Source: CAYLNM01 sp964385045 | GTDB lineage: Bacteria > Planctomycetota > Phycisphaerae > Phycisphaerales > SM1A02 | Length of the DNA stretch: 29,530 nt | Reading direction: 5' to 3' | Assembly: GCA_964385045.1 (NCBI GenBank) | Contig: CAYLNM010000034.1 | Location: 1-29,530, forward strand | Part shown: positions 1-7,607 of the stretch, piece after piece | Layout: each line of letters begins with the position of its first letter | Position numbering within the stretch: position 1 is the stretch's first letter | Notes under the pieces: model-generated | The model's database searches: none | What the model saw: only the letters and a program-made list of their open reading frames with translations | Told to the model about the DNA's origin: nothing | Translations under genes and position numbers: made by a program

Positions 1-15
1 CCCCCGGAGCCCGCC

Positions 16-1365
16 GTGAAGCTCGCGATCCTGTCCACCGCTCCCGCCTGCTACAGCACCCGCCGACTCCGGCAGGCGGCCGAGGCCCGCGGGCACGAGG
101 TGGACGTGCTCGACACCCTCCGCTTCGCGATCGAGCTCGAGCACGAGGAGCCGGACCTCTACTACCGCGGCCGGCACCTCGACGACTACGACGCGGTGCT
201 GCCCCGGATCGGGGCCTCGATCACGTACTTCGGCACCGCCGTCGTGCGCCAGTTCGAGCAGATGGACGTCTACACGCCGAACACCGCCGCCGGCATCACC
301 AACTCCCGCGACAAGCTCCGCAGCCTCCAGATCCTCAGCCGCCACGACGTGGGCATCCCCCACACGACCTTCGTCCGCGATCGCAAGGACGTGCTGCCCG
401 CGATCGAGCGGCTCGGCGGGGCCCCCGTCATCATCAAGATCCTCGAGGGCACCCAGGGCGTCGGCGTCATCCTCGCCGAGACCACCAAGGTCGCCGAGGC
501 GATCATCGAGACGCTGCAGAGCGCTCGCCAGAACGTCCTCATCCAGCAGTTCGTGGCCGAGAGCCGGGGCTGCGACGTGCGGGCGTTCGTGGTCGGCGAG
601 CGCGTGGTCGCGGCGATGCGGCGGGTCGCCAAGTCCGGCGAGTTCCGCAGCAACGTCCACCGCGGCGGCACCGCCGAGCCGATCGAGCTCGACCCCGCCT
701 TCGAGGAGACCGCGGTCCGGGCCGCCCAGATCATGGGCCTGCGGGTCGCGGGCGTGGATCTGCTCGAGGCCGACGACGGCCCCAAGATCATGGAGGTCAA
801 CTCCTCGCCCGGGCTACAGGGCATCGAGACCGCCACCGGGCTGGACGTGGCCGGGGCGGTGATCGACTACATGGGCAGCCAGGTCGCCTTCCCCGAGCTC
901 GACATCCGCCAGCGGCTCACGGTGAGCAAGGGCTGGGGCGTGGTCGAGCTGATGGTGCACGAGGGCTTCGAGGACGTCGGCCGCCCGCTCGGCGAGTCGC
1001 GGCTCCCCGAGCGCGACATCCAGATCCTGACGCTGACCCGCGGCACCAGCGTGGTCGCGAACCCCAAGGGCTCGCGGGTGCTGGAGCCCGGCGACCGGCT
1101 GCTGTGCTACGGCCGGCTCGAGGCGATGCGGGACCTCGTGCCCGAGCGCCGCCGGCGCCAGCGCCGCATGAAGGTCCGCAAGCTCGATCCGTCGATGATC
1201 GAGGCGATGCAGGAAGCCCCCGGCCCCACGCCGCCGGACGTCGAGACCACGCCGAGCCCGGCCGTGGCCGCGGCGGCCGACGCCGCCGACGCCGCCGACG
1301 CCGCCGCGGCCTCCGCCGCGTCCGCCACCGACGGGCCGGCCCGCGAGGGAGACGCCTCCCCGTGA
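16..1365 (+). CDS. rimK: RimK-type ATP-grasp alpha-L-glutamate ligase with C-terminal RCK_C (TrkA-C) domain
   Basis: A 449-residue cytoplasmic ATP-grasp ligase. RimK enzymes add glutamate to the C-terminus of ribosomal protein S6 using ATP and Mg2+. Residues 1-290 match RimK: N-terminus MKLAILS, the ATP-binding strand with Lys141 followed by GTQGVGV, an RSNVHRGG segment at 211-218, and the metal-binding MEVNSSPGLQGIE with Glu260 and Asn262. E. coli RimK ends near residue 300. Here residues about 300-378 form an RCK_C-like domain (VGRPLGESRLPERDIQIL, then LEPGDRLLCYG), followed by a basic segment and an Ala/Asp-rich tail. The start is GTG with GGAG six bases upstream, and the N-terminus agrees with the family, so the gene is complete. 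The stop overlaps mgtE in a GTGA. The exact acceptor protein cannot be told from sequence. Confidence 0.9.
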   Translation: MKLAILSTAPACYSTRRLRQAAEARGHEVDVLDTLRFAIELEHEEPDLYYRGRHLDDYDAVLPRIGASITYFGTAVVRQFEQMDVYTPNTAAGITNSRDKLRSLQILSRHDVGIPHTTFVRDRKDVLPAIERLGGAPVIIKILEGTQGVGVILAETTKVAEAIIETLQSARQNVLIQQFVAESRGCDVRAFVVGERVVAAMRRVAKSGEFRSNVHRGGTAEPIELDPAFEETAVRAAQIMGLRVAGVDLLEADDGPKIMEVNSSPGLQGIETATGLDVAGAVIDYMGSQVAFPELDIRQRLTVSKGWGVVELMVHEGFEDVGRPLGESRLPERDIQILTLTRGTSVVANPKGSRVLEPGDRLLCYGRLEAMRDLVPERRRRQRRMKVRKLDPSMIEAMQEAPGPTPPDVETTPSPAVAAAADAADAADAAAASAASATDGPAREGDASP

Positions 1366-2918
1366 CCCAGCCCCCCGACGATGCGGGCCGCTCCGGGACG
1401 CCCGCCGATCCCGGTCCCCCGCACGATCGCCGGCCGCCCGGGGACGCCTCCGCGCGTCGGTCCGCCGAGGACGCCGGTGCCGACCGTGCGGACGGCGGTG
1501 CCGCGGCGACCCCGGTCGCCCCGGTCGCCGCGGTCGAGCTCGACCCCGATCCGGCCACGGGCGGCGCCGCGGACGCCGCCGGCCTCGTCTCGCTCATCGG
1601 CGAGGGCGACGCGGGCGGCTGCCGGCGGTGGCTCGACGGCTGCAGCGGGCAGGAGGCGGTCCGCATCCTCTCGCGGCTCACCGACGAGCAGCGCGAGCGG
1701 CTGCTCGCCCTCGTCGACCCCGAGCTCGCGGCCGAGGTCGTCGAGCGGCTGCCCGACGTGCAGGCGGTGGACGCGATCGAGCACCTCGACGCCGAGGTCG
1801 CGGCCGCGATCCTCGCCGAGATCCCGTCCGACGAGCGGGTGGACATCATCAAGGAGCTGGGCGTCCCCGAGGCCGAGGCGATCCTCCGGCTGATGCCCCA
1901 CGAGGACGCCGATCAGGTGCGGCGGCTCGCGGCCTACGACGAGGACGTCGCCGGCGGCCTGATGATCACCGAGTTCCTCGCCTTCCCCGCCGACGCCCCG
2001 GTTCGGGAGGTGCTGCGCGACCTCGAGGACAACGCCGAGCGGTACGCCGACTACAACATCACCTACACGTACGTGGTCGACGACGACGGCCGGCTCGTGG
2101 GCGTGGTGCCGCTGCGGCGGTTCGTGCTCGCCCCGCGGGAGGCGACGCTCGCGTCGGTGATGATCCCGGATCCCGTGCGCGTCCGGGACGAGGAGCCGCT
2201 GATCGAGCTGGCGATCCACTTCCGCGACGAGCCCTTCATGGGCCTGCCGGTGGTGGACGACGCGGGCGTGCTCGTGGGCGTGGTCGAGCGCAGCGGCGTC
2301 GAGCACGCCCTCGCCGAGGAGTCGGACGAGGCCTATCGCGAGGCGCTCGGCATCATCGGCGGCGAGGAGCTGCGCACGATGCCGCTGATCACGCGGTCGC
2401 GCCGCCGACTCGCCTGGCTGAGCGTGAACATCGTGCTGAACCTGATCGCGGCGAGCGTGATCGCGGCCCACACCGACACCCTCGAGGCGGTGATCGCGCT
2501 GGCCGTCTTCCTGCCGATCATCAGCGACATGAGCGGCTGCTCCGGCAACCAGGCGGTCGCGGTGTCGATGCGGGAGCTCAGCCTCGGCGTGAGCCGGCCG
2601 CGGGACGTCTTCCGCGTGCTCTGGAAGGAGGTCTCGGTCGGCGTCATCAACGGCATCGCCCTCGGCATCCTCATCGGACTCGTGGCCTTCGTCTGGAAGA
2701 GCAACCCGTGGCTCGGCCTGGTCGTGGGCGGCGCCCTGTCGCTCAACACGATCATCGCGGTGTCGATCGGCGGCTGCGTGCCGCTGGTCCTCAAGGGCCT
2801 GAAGATGGACCCCGCCCTCGCCTCGGGCCCGATCCTCACCACCGTCACCGACCTCTGCGGCTTCCTCCTCGTCCTCACCTTCGCCTCGCTGGCCCTGGCC
2901 CGGCTGACCGGGATGTGA
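1362..2918 (+). CDS. mgtE: MgtE family magnesium transporter
   Basis: A 518-residue inner-membrane Mg2+ channel/transporter. The first 70 residues or so are a Pro/Ala/Asp-rich extension not typical of the family. Residues about 75-195 form the MgtE N domain (LSRLTDEQRERLLALVDPEL, IPSDERVDIIKEL). Two CBS domains follow (about 200-260 and 262-320), which in the family sense intracellular Mg2+. The membrane domain with about five helices spans 345-518, with the pore-region motif SGCSGNQAV (391-399) and TTVTD with Asp497, the position used for Mg2+ selection in characterised MgtE. The GTG start at 1362 overlaps the rimK stop (GTGA), implying translational coupling. The frame stays open further upstream, but that part is antisense-like shadow inside rimK. 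A short hairpin lies at 2950-2968. Confidence 0.93.
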   Translation: MTQPPDDAGRSGTPADPGPPHDRRPPGDASARRSAEDAGADRADGGAAATPVAPVAAVELDPDPATGGAADAAGLVSLIGEGDAGGCRRWLDGCSGQEAVRILSRLTDEQRERLLALVDPELAAEVVERLPDVQAVDAIEHLDAEVAAAILAEIPSDERVDIIKELGVPEAEAILRLMPHEDADQVRRLAAYDEDVAGGLMITEFLAFPADAPVREVLRDLEDNAERYADYNITYTYVVDDDGRLVGVVPLRRFVLAPREATLASVMIPDPVRVRDEEPLIELAIHFRDEPFMGLPVVDDAGVLVGVVERSGVEHALAEESDEAYREALGIIGGEELRTMPLITRSRRRLAWLSVNIVLNLIAASVIAAHTDTLEAVIALAVFLPIISDMSGCSGNQAVAVSMRELSLGVSRPRDVFRVLWKEVSVGVINGIALGILIGLVAFVWKSNPWLGLVVGGALSLNTIIAVSIGGCVPLVLKGLKMDPALASGPILTTVTDLCGFLLVLTFASLALARLTGM

Positions 2919-2949
2919 TCCGCCGGCGGCGGACGGCGACGGCGGCGGC

Positions 2950-2968
2950 GCCGGGCATGACGCCCGGC
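2950..2968 (+). terminator. Candidate weak hairpin after mgtE
   Basis: GCCGGGC, loop ATGAC, GCCCGGC: a perfect 7-bp stem 31 nt after the mgtE stop. It has no T-run. It may be a terminator or attenuator before the ATP-grasp gene, but short GC stems are common by chance at this composition. Confidence 0.3.
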
Positions 2969-3048
2969 TCACCGGCGGCCCGTCCGTCCGCTCGCCCCCT
3001 CGTCGCTCCCGCGTCGCCCCCACGTCGCCTCCGGCCGCCCCCATCCCC

Positions 3049-4038
3049 ATGTCGACCTCCCCTCCTCCGCCTCGCATCGCCCTCGCCACCTGCTCGAGCC
3101 TGCCCGACTGGGAGATCGACGACCGGTTCCTGCACGCCGCCCTCGAGCGGCGCCGCGTGCCGTTCGAGCAGCCGGCGTGGGACGCGGACGTCGACTGGGC
3201 TCGCTTCGACGCGGTGCTCATCCGCACGACCTGGGACTACCAGGAGCGGCTGCGCGACTTCGTGACGTGGGCCCACGGCGTCGCCGCCCGGACGCGGCTG
3301 CTCAACCCGTTCCCCGTCGTGCAGTGGAACGCCCGCAAGACCTACCTCCGCGATCTCGCGACCGCCGGCCTGCCGACGATCCCCACGCGCTGGCTCGACG
3401 CCCGCGACGTGGTGGCCGCCACCCTCGCCGGCGACCCCGAGGCGCTGCTCGCGGCCCTGCGCGAGCTGTCGTCCACCGCCCCCCGCGGCTTCCTCAAGCC
3501 GCAGGTCGGGGCGACCGCGTGGGGCACGCTGCCCTTCGACGCGGACGCTGCCGGGGCCGAGCGGGCCGCGTCGCACCTTGCCGAATGGCTGCCCCGCGAG
3601 GGCGTGGGCGGCATGATGCTGCAGCCCTTCGTCCCGAGCGTCGGCGCGTTCGGCGAGACGTCGGTGATCTTCGTCGACGGCGAGCCCGCCCACGGGGTGC
3701 GGAAGGTCCCGGTCCCCGGCGACTACCGCGTGCAGGACGACCACGGCGCGTCGGACGAGCCGTGGGCGCCCCCTTCGGTCGCGCTGGACGTCGCCCGCCG
3801 CGCGATGGCGGTGGCGGAACGGAGGACCGGCGGCGAGCCGGACGGCCCACTGCTCTACGGCCGCGTGGACTTCCTCCGGGACGAGGACGCCGCGAAGGCC
3901 GGCGATCCGCACGACGGCTGGCGCATCGTCGAGCTGGAGCTCATCGAGCCGTCGCTGTTCCTGCGGCACTCGGCGGAGACGGCCGAGCGGCTGGCGGACG
4001 CGCTGCTCGCGCGGCTCGGCGCCGCGACCCCGGGCTGA
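3049..4038 (+). CDS. ATP-grasp domain protein, DcsG (O-ureido-serine cyclo-ligase)-like, substrate unknown
   Basis: A 329-residue soluble protein resembling the ATP-grasp family that includes DcsG of D-cycloserine biosynthesis and other ligases that join a carboxylate to an amine. Visible marks are the N-terminal segment AVLIRTTWDYQERLRDFVTWA (about 54-74), VQWNARKTYLRDL (about 90-102), a lysine strand GFLKPQVGATAWGT, LQPFVPSVGAFGETSVIFVDG, then RKVPVPGDYRVQDDHG and the C-terminal metal-binding strand IVELELIEPSLFLRHS. The order and spacing fit the family. No other cycloserine genes are present, so the substrate should not be taken from DcsG. The ATG at 3049 has no Shine-Dalgarno in the C-rich leader. 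It is the second ATP-grasp ligase within 4 kb of rimK and may be read with mgtE (130-nt gap). Confidence 0.8.
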   Translation: MSTSPPPPRIALATCSSLPDWEIDDRFLHAALERRRVPFEQPAWDADVDWARFDAVLIRTTWDYQERLRDFVTWAHGVAARTRLLNPFPVVQWNARKTYLRDLATAGLPTIPTRWLDARDVVAATLAGDPEALLAALRELSSTAPRGFLKPQVGATAWGTLPFDADAAGAERAASHLAEWLPREGVGGMMLQPFVPSVGAFGETSVIFVDGEPAHGVRKVPVPGDYRVQDDHGASDEPWAPPSVALDVARRAMAVAERRTGGEPDGPLLYGRVDFLRDEDAAKAGDPHDGWRIVELELIEPSLFLRHSAETAERLADALLARLGAATPG

Positions 4039-4097
4039 GCCGAGCTCACAGCGGCCCTCGGGGCCGGGCCGTCCGTCTCCCGTCGGGCCGAACGTCC

Positions 4098-4117
4098 GGC
4101 CCGGCCCGGCCCGGCCC
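4098..4117 (+). repeat. 4 x 5-bp GGCCC repeat just upstream of a start codon
   Basis: Four exact GGCCC units in a row, ending six bases before the ATG at 4123. The tract occupies the place where a ribosome binding site would be. A change in copy number would alter the spacing of the leader. Confidence 0.85.
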
Positions 4118-4122
4118 GCCCG

Positions 4123-4617
4123 ATGGTCGACCGGCTGAAGCGCCTGCGGACCGCCGCCCGCGGGGGCTCGGACGAGCGGTTCCGGCGCGAGCTGAAGGCC
4201 GCGATCCGGGACCTCGTCCGGAATCGCACCCTTCGGATCGACGTGCGGCGCGTCGGGACCGTCTACCACCGGACCGTGATCACCGACGATCAGGTCGCCC
4301 AGCTGCGTCGGGCCCTCGCGGCCGTCGACGCCCTGCCCGCCGCCAGCGAGCGCCGGATCGCGGCCGGGCGGGTCCTCGAGGCGATCCCCACGCACTCCAT
4401 CCTCGACCGGATCGAGTCCGGGATGGCCGACTGGATCCCGTCGGTGGAGCGGATCGACGTGGAGGTACCCTTCGACGGCGACGGCTCCCGGCCCGGGCCC
4501 GCCCGTGCCACGATCCGCATCGGAGGCGAGCTCCACGAGGTGGAGGTGCGGTTCGCTCCCGCCTCGGCGTCCCGACTCCCCGCGGCCATCGCCCGGGCCT
4601 GGGCCGACGCGCTCTGA
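4123..4617 (+). CDS. Hypothetical protein, 164 residues
   Basis: I do not recognise a family. The frame runs from ATG 4123, 84 nt after the ATP-grasp gene on the same strand, to a stop before a convergent gene. The protein begins with a basic helical stretch (MVDRLKRLRTAARGG), continues with likely alternating strands and helices (TLRIDVRRVGTVYHRTVIT, then QVAQLRRALAAVDALP) and ends with two short strand-like segments (RIDVEVPFDGDG, HEVEVRFAP). It has no signal peptide, no membrane segment and no cysteines. Codon use is G/C-ending like its neighbours, and the composition is not the Arg/Pro-only pattern of shadow frames, so I consider it a real gene. No Shine-Dalgarno is seen because a GGCCC repeat fills that position. 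Confidence 0.65.
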   Translation: MVDRLKRLRTAARGGSDERFRRELKAAIRDLVRNRTLRIDVRRVGTVYHRTVITDDQVAQLRRALAAVDALPAASERRIAAGRVLEAIPTHSILDRIESGMADWIPSVERIDVEVPFDGDGSRPGPARATIRIGGELHEVEVRFAPASASRLPAAIARAWADAL

Positions 4618-4792
4618 TCCGATCCGGCACCACGGGTCGCGGCGCCCCCGGTTCGCGTCCCGCGGTGCCCGGCGCCTCCGGGCGCGACGCTCGCCGCCGC
4701 CCGGCGAGGCCGGTCGACGACGGGGCGGCCGCCGTCGCCGCCCGTCCCGCCCCCGCCCGTGTCGGGACCGGCCGCCTCCGTCCCCGCCCCGC
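4618..4792. terminator. Convergent intergenic region with candidate bidirectional hairpin (4719-4746)
   Basis: The space between the convergent hypothetical gene (+) and the RimB-like gene (-). GACGGGGCGG at 4719-4728 can pair with CCGCCCGTC at 4738-4746 (one bulged G, 9-nt loop). There is no T-run. It is a plausible shared terminator but not a strong one. Confidence 0.35.
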
Positions 4793-5314
4793 TCAGCCCG
4801 GCCGCTTCTTCCGCTTCTTCCGCCCCAGCAGGTACGTGTGCCCCGAGTCCACCAGGAACTCCGGCTTCAGCGTCTTGCGACCCAGCAGCATGCGGCAGCG
4901 CATCCGCGCCCGGTCCACCAGCCCCAGCTCGATCGTCTTGCGGACGCCGCCGAGCACCATCGTGGTGCTGACGAGCAGGCGGTCGTGCGGATCGCCGAGG
5001 CTCGAGCGCACCCGGGTGCGCCGCACCACGTCGGCCTCCACGTGCACCACCGAGTCGGGACGCGCGCGGTCGGTCACCACGTCGAAGGCGACGCGGTCGC
5101 CCGGCAGCTCCTCGAGGTGCCCGACGTCGAGCGCGCTCGACGCCGCCCCGGTGTCGCTCTTGGCGAGGATCCGCTCGATGCCCCAGTCGGGCAGCGCGAC
5201 GTACTCCCGCCAGCCGACGACGACGTGATCGCCGCGGGCCAGCGCCTCGGCCCGGGCCCGGGCCGCCGCCATCCGCGCTCCCGCCCGCCCCTGGTCCGGG
5301 GCGGTCCCGCTCAC
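4793..5314 (-). CDS. rimB: RimB-like retropepsin-fold protease (COG4067, 'ATP-dependent zinc protease' family)
   Basis: A 173-residue soluble protein of the family that in Pseudomonas (RimB) accompanies RimK and acts on glutamylated S6. Diagnostic parts are VGWREYVALPDWGIERILAKSDTGAASSALDV, which contains the aspartic-protease-like DTGA with the catalytic Asp, and the C-terminal pattern MLLGRKTLKPEFLVDSGHTYLLG. The end is Lys/Arg-rich. I choose GTG at 5314 because it overlaps the gap stop as GTGA, the same coupling seen for rimK-mgtE. An ATG 14 codons downstream (5272) would also keep the whole domain. The gene is last in a gap-rimB unit and converges on the strand that carries rimK. Despite the family name, no zinc or ATP site is evident. 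Confidence 0.85.
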   Translation of the reverse strand: MSGTAPDQGRAGARMAAARARAEALARGDHVVVGWREYVALPDWGIERILAKSDTGAASSALDVGHLEELPGDRVAFDVVTDRARPDSVVHVEADVVRRTRVRSSLGDPHDRLLVSTTMVLGGVRKTIELGLVDRARMRCRMLLGRKTLKPEFLVDSGHTYLLGRKKRKKRPG

Positions 5315-6333
5315 GCCGAGCCGTCCTTGTCGGCCATCATCCGCATCATGTCGATGCAGCGCGCCGCGTAGCCGGCCTCGTTGTCGTACCAGCTGACGAT
5401 CTTGAAGAACCGGTCGTTGAGCTCGATGCCCGCGGTCGCGTCGTAGATCGACGAGTGCAGGTCGCCGACGAAGTCGCTCGAGACGACCGCCTCCTCGGTG
5501 TAGGCGAGCACGCCCTTCATCGGCCCGTCGGCCGCGGCCCGCATCGCGTCGTTGATCGCCTCGAGGCTCGTCGCCTTCCCGGTGCGGAAGGTCAGGTCCA
5601 CGCACGAGACGTCGGCGGTGGGCACGCGGAAGGCCATGCCGGTCAGGCGGCCCTTCATCTCCGGGATGCAGAGGGCCACCGCCTTCGCCGCCCCGGTCGA
5701 GGCGGGGATGATGTTCATGTAGCCGTTGCGGCCCCCGCGGAGGTCCTTCTTCGACGGGCCGTCCTGCGTCGGCTGCGTCGCGGTCACCGCGTGCACCGTC
5801 GTCATCAGGCCCTCCTCGAGCCCGAAGGCGTCGTGGACGACCTTGGTGATCGGGGCGAGGCAGTTGGTGGTGCACGAGGCGTTGGAGATGACCGTGTGCA
5901 CCGACGGGTCGTACTGCTCGTGGTTCACCTTGTAGGCGAAGGTCGGCACCTCGTCCGGCGTCTTGGTCGGGGCGCTGATCACGACCCGCTTCGCCCCCGC
6001 CTTCAGGTGCTTCTGCGCGTCCTCGCCCTTGGTGAAGAGGCCGGTGGACTCCAGCACGTAGTCGACGCCGAGATCGCCCCAGCCGAGGGCGGCCGGGTCC
6101 TTCTCCGACATGCACTTCGTGACGGTGCCGTCGACGCGGATGCCCTCGCCGTCCGCCGCCACGTCGGCCTCGAACCGGCCGTGCATGGTGTCGTGCTTCA
6201 GGAGGTAGGCGAGGTTCTCGGCGGGCACCAGGTCGTTGATCGCCACGATCTCGACGCCCCCCTGCCGGTGGGCGATGCGGTGCACGAGTCGCCCGATGCG
6301 TCCGTAGCCGTTGATGCCGATGCGGATGGCCAT
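5311..6333 (-). CDS. gap: Glyceraldehyde-3-phosphate dehydrogenase, type I
   Basis: A 340-residue cytoplasmic enzyme that oxidises glyceraldehyde 3-phosphate to 1,3-bisphosphoglycerate with phosphate. It has the Rossmann start IRIGINGYGRIGRLVHR (3-19), Asp34 after the second strand (VAINDL, usual for NAD+ use), the catalytic SCTTNC with Cys154, His181 in TTVHAVT, and the C-terminal SWYDNEAGY. Its length is normal. The start is ATG 6333, chosen because the family N-terminus begins exactly there; the sequence upstream is non-homologous. AAGGGA lies about 12 nt before it. It follows the hydroxyacyl-CoA dehydrogenase gene on the same strand after 97 nt, and its stop overlaps the start of rimB. 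Confidence 0.97.
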   Translation of the reverse strand: MAIRIGINGYGRIGRLVHRIAHRQGGVEIVAINDLVPAENLAYLLKHDTMHGRFEADVAADGEGIRVDGTVTKCMSEKDPAALGWGDLGVDYVLESTGLFTKGEDAQKHLKAGAKRVVISAPTKTPDEVPTFAYKVNHEQYDPSVHTVISNASCTTNCLAPITKVVHDAFGLEEGLMTTVHAVTATQPTQDGPSKKDLRGGRNGYMNIIPASTGAAKAVALCIPEMKGRLTGMAFRVPTADVSCVDLTFRTGKATSLEAINDAMRAAADGPMKGVLAYTEEAVVSSDFVGDLHSSIYDATAGIELNDRFFKIVSWYDNEAGYAARCIDMMRMMADKDGSA

Positions 6334-6430
6334 GTCTCGTCGATCCCTTCCCGGCCGGCGCCCGCCGTGGGGCGCGGCCGCGAACGGCGGCCCGGGGAGT
6401 CCGGTCCGCCGCCCCACGCTGGTTCCGGCG

Positions 6431-7291
6431 TCAGTCGCCGTAGGTGTACACGCCGCGGCCGCTCTTGTCGCCGAGTCGGCCCGCGGTCACGAGCTGCCGC
6501 AGGAGCGGGTTGGGGAAGTACTTGGGGTCCCCGAGCTCCCGGTGCAGCACCATCATGATGTCGTGGCAGACGTCGAGTCCGATGAAGTCGGCCAGCCGCA
6601 GCGGGCCCATCGGGAAGTTGCACCCGAGCTTCATGATCTCGTCGATGTGCTCGGGCTCCGCCACGCCCTCCATCCACGCGTGGAAGGCCTCGTTGATCAT
6701 CGGCATCAGCACCCGGTTGCTGACGAAGCCGGCCCGGTCGTTCGCGGGCACGGGAGTCTTGCCCATCCGCTCGGCGAGGGCAATGGTGCGATCCACCGTC
6801 TCGTCGCTGGTGGCGATCCCCTTGATGACCTCGCACAGCTTCATCACCGGCACCGGGTTGAAGAAGTGCATGCCCACCACCCGGTCCGCCCGGTCGCCGC
6901 AGACGCTCCCGATGTCGGTGATCGAGATCGAGGAGGTGTTCGTGGCGAGGACGACCGAGTCGCCGAAGACCTCCAGCATCTCGCCGAAGATCCGCTTCTT
7001 GAGCTCGACGTTCTCCGTCGCGGCCTCGACCACCCACTCGGCCGCCGACGCGTCCTTCAGCTCGCCGCGGTACGTCAGGCGGGCCGCCGCGGCGTCCGCG
7101 TCGGCCTGCTCCATCCGGCCCTTGTCGACGTTGCGCGAGAACGTCTTGGCGTGGTAGGCCTTCGCCCGGGCCAGCTGGTCCGGGTTCACGTCCACGAGGT
7201 GGACGTCGAGGCCCGCCGCGGCGGCGGTGAAGGCGATGCCGGAGCCCATGGTACCGGCACCGATGACGGCCATGCTGCGCACGTCGCTCAT
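6431..7291 (-). CDS. hbd: 3-hydroxybutyryl-CoA dehydrogenase
   Basis: A 286-residue NAD(P)-dependent enzyme interconverting acetoacetyl-CoA and 3-hydroxybutyryl-CoA (beta-oxidation or butyrate/PHB-type metabolism). It has the dinucleotide motif VIGAGTMGSGIA (9-20), Asp34 and NTSS (118-121). The catalytic dyad is His142 in GMHFFNPVPVMKLCE with Glu154, and GFVSNR carries Asn192. The C-terminal domain GRLGDKSGRGVYTY is normal. It is a single-domain protein without the crotonase half of FadB. A good promoter lies upstream at 7367-7395. It is first of three genes read leftward (hbd, gap, rimB). Confidence 0.95.
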   Translation of the reverse strand: MSDVRSMAVIGAGTMGSGIAFTAAAAGLDVHLVDVNPDQLARAKAYHAKTFSRNVDKGRMEQADADAAAARLTYRGELKDASAAEWVVEAATENVELKKRIFGEMLEVFGDSVVLATNTSSISITDIGSVCGDRADRVVGMHFFNPVPVMKLCEVIKGIATSDETVDRTIALAERMGKTPVPANDRAGFVSNRVLMPMINEAFHAWMEGVAEPEHIDEIMKLGCNFPMGPLRLADFIGLDVCHDIMMVLHRELGDPKYFPNPLLRQLVTAGRLGDKSGRGVYTYGD

Positions 7292-7366
7292 GCGGAGTCC
7301 TGATTCGGGAGGTCGAGCGGACCGTCCGGCGTCGCGGTGCGGCGCACCGCCCCGGGCGGGGCGGGC

Positions 7367-7395
7367 ATGGTACGCCCGAGGGACGGGCAGGCCAA
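7367..7395 (-). promoter_or_regulatory. Putative sigma-70-type promoter of hbd
   Basis: Read on the minus strand: TTGGCC (7395-7390), a 17-nt spacer, TACCAT (7372-7367). The predicted transcript would start near 7360, leaving a leader of about 70 nt before the hbd ATG. Spacing is ideal, but both hexamers are GC-shifted versions of the consensus. Confidence 0.5.
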
Positions 7396-7487
7396 GCCGC
7401 CGCGGCGCCGGGCCGCCGCAGGCCCCGATCGACGGCCGGCCGCCGGCGCCGCGGGACCCGCGTCACCGCACGCCGCCGCCGCCCGCG

Positions 7488-7536
7488 CACGAGACGGGGC
7501 CCGCCGCCGTGATCGGCCGCGGGCCCCGTCCTCGTG
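7488..7536 (-). terminator. Strong hairpin terminator of the redoxin operon
   Basis: CACGAGACGGGGCCCGC (7488-7504) pairs with GCGGGCCCCGTCCTCGTG (7519-7536) with a single bulged base and a 14-nt loop. It lies 72 nt beyond the redoxin stop. No T-run follows on the minus strand, so it would be a hairpin-only terminator. Confidence 0.65.
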
Positions 7537-7607
7537 CGTCCTCGTCCCGGCGACGCTCGGGCCGCCGGAGGAATCGGACCGCCCCGCGGGGGGCGGCCGC
7601 CGGGCGG

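Larger units (their letters stand above)
7292..7607. other. 316-nt intergenic region: hbd promoter and terminator of the redoxin operon
   Basis: No gene is supported here; the open frames in it are Arg/Pro/Ala shadows. It holds the hbd promoter (7367-7395, minus strand) and, further right, the long hairpin at 7488-7536 that closes the upstream redoxin unit. Confidence 0.7.

Noticed and set aside
3049..4038. Cycloserine biosynthesis
   Set aside because: The ATP-grasp protein resembles DcsG, but none of the other pathway genes are near, and the family has many members of unknown substrate.
6334..6430. Riboswitch or attenuator between hbd and gap
   Set aside because: CGTGGGGCG and CGCCCCACG can pair, but over a loop of about 30 nt or more, and no known riboswitch core is present.
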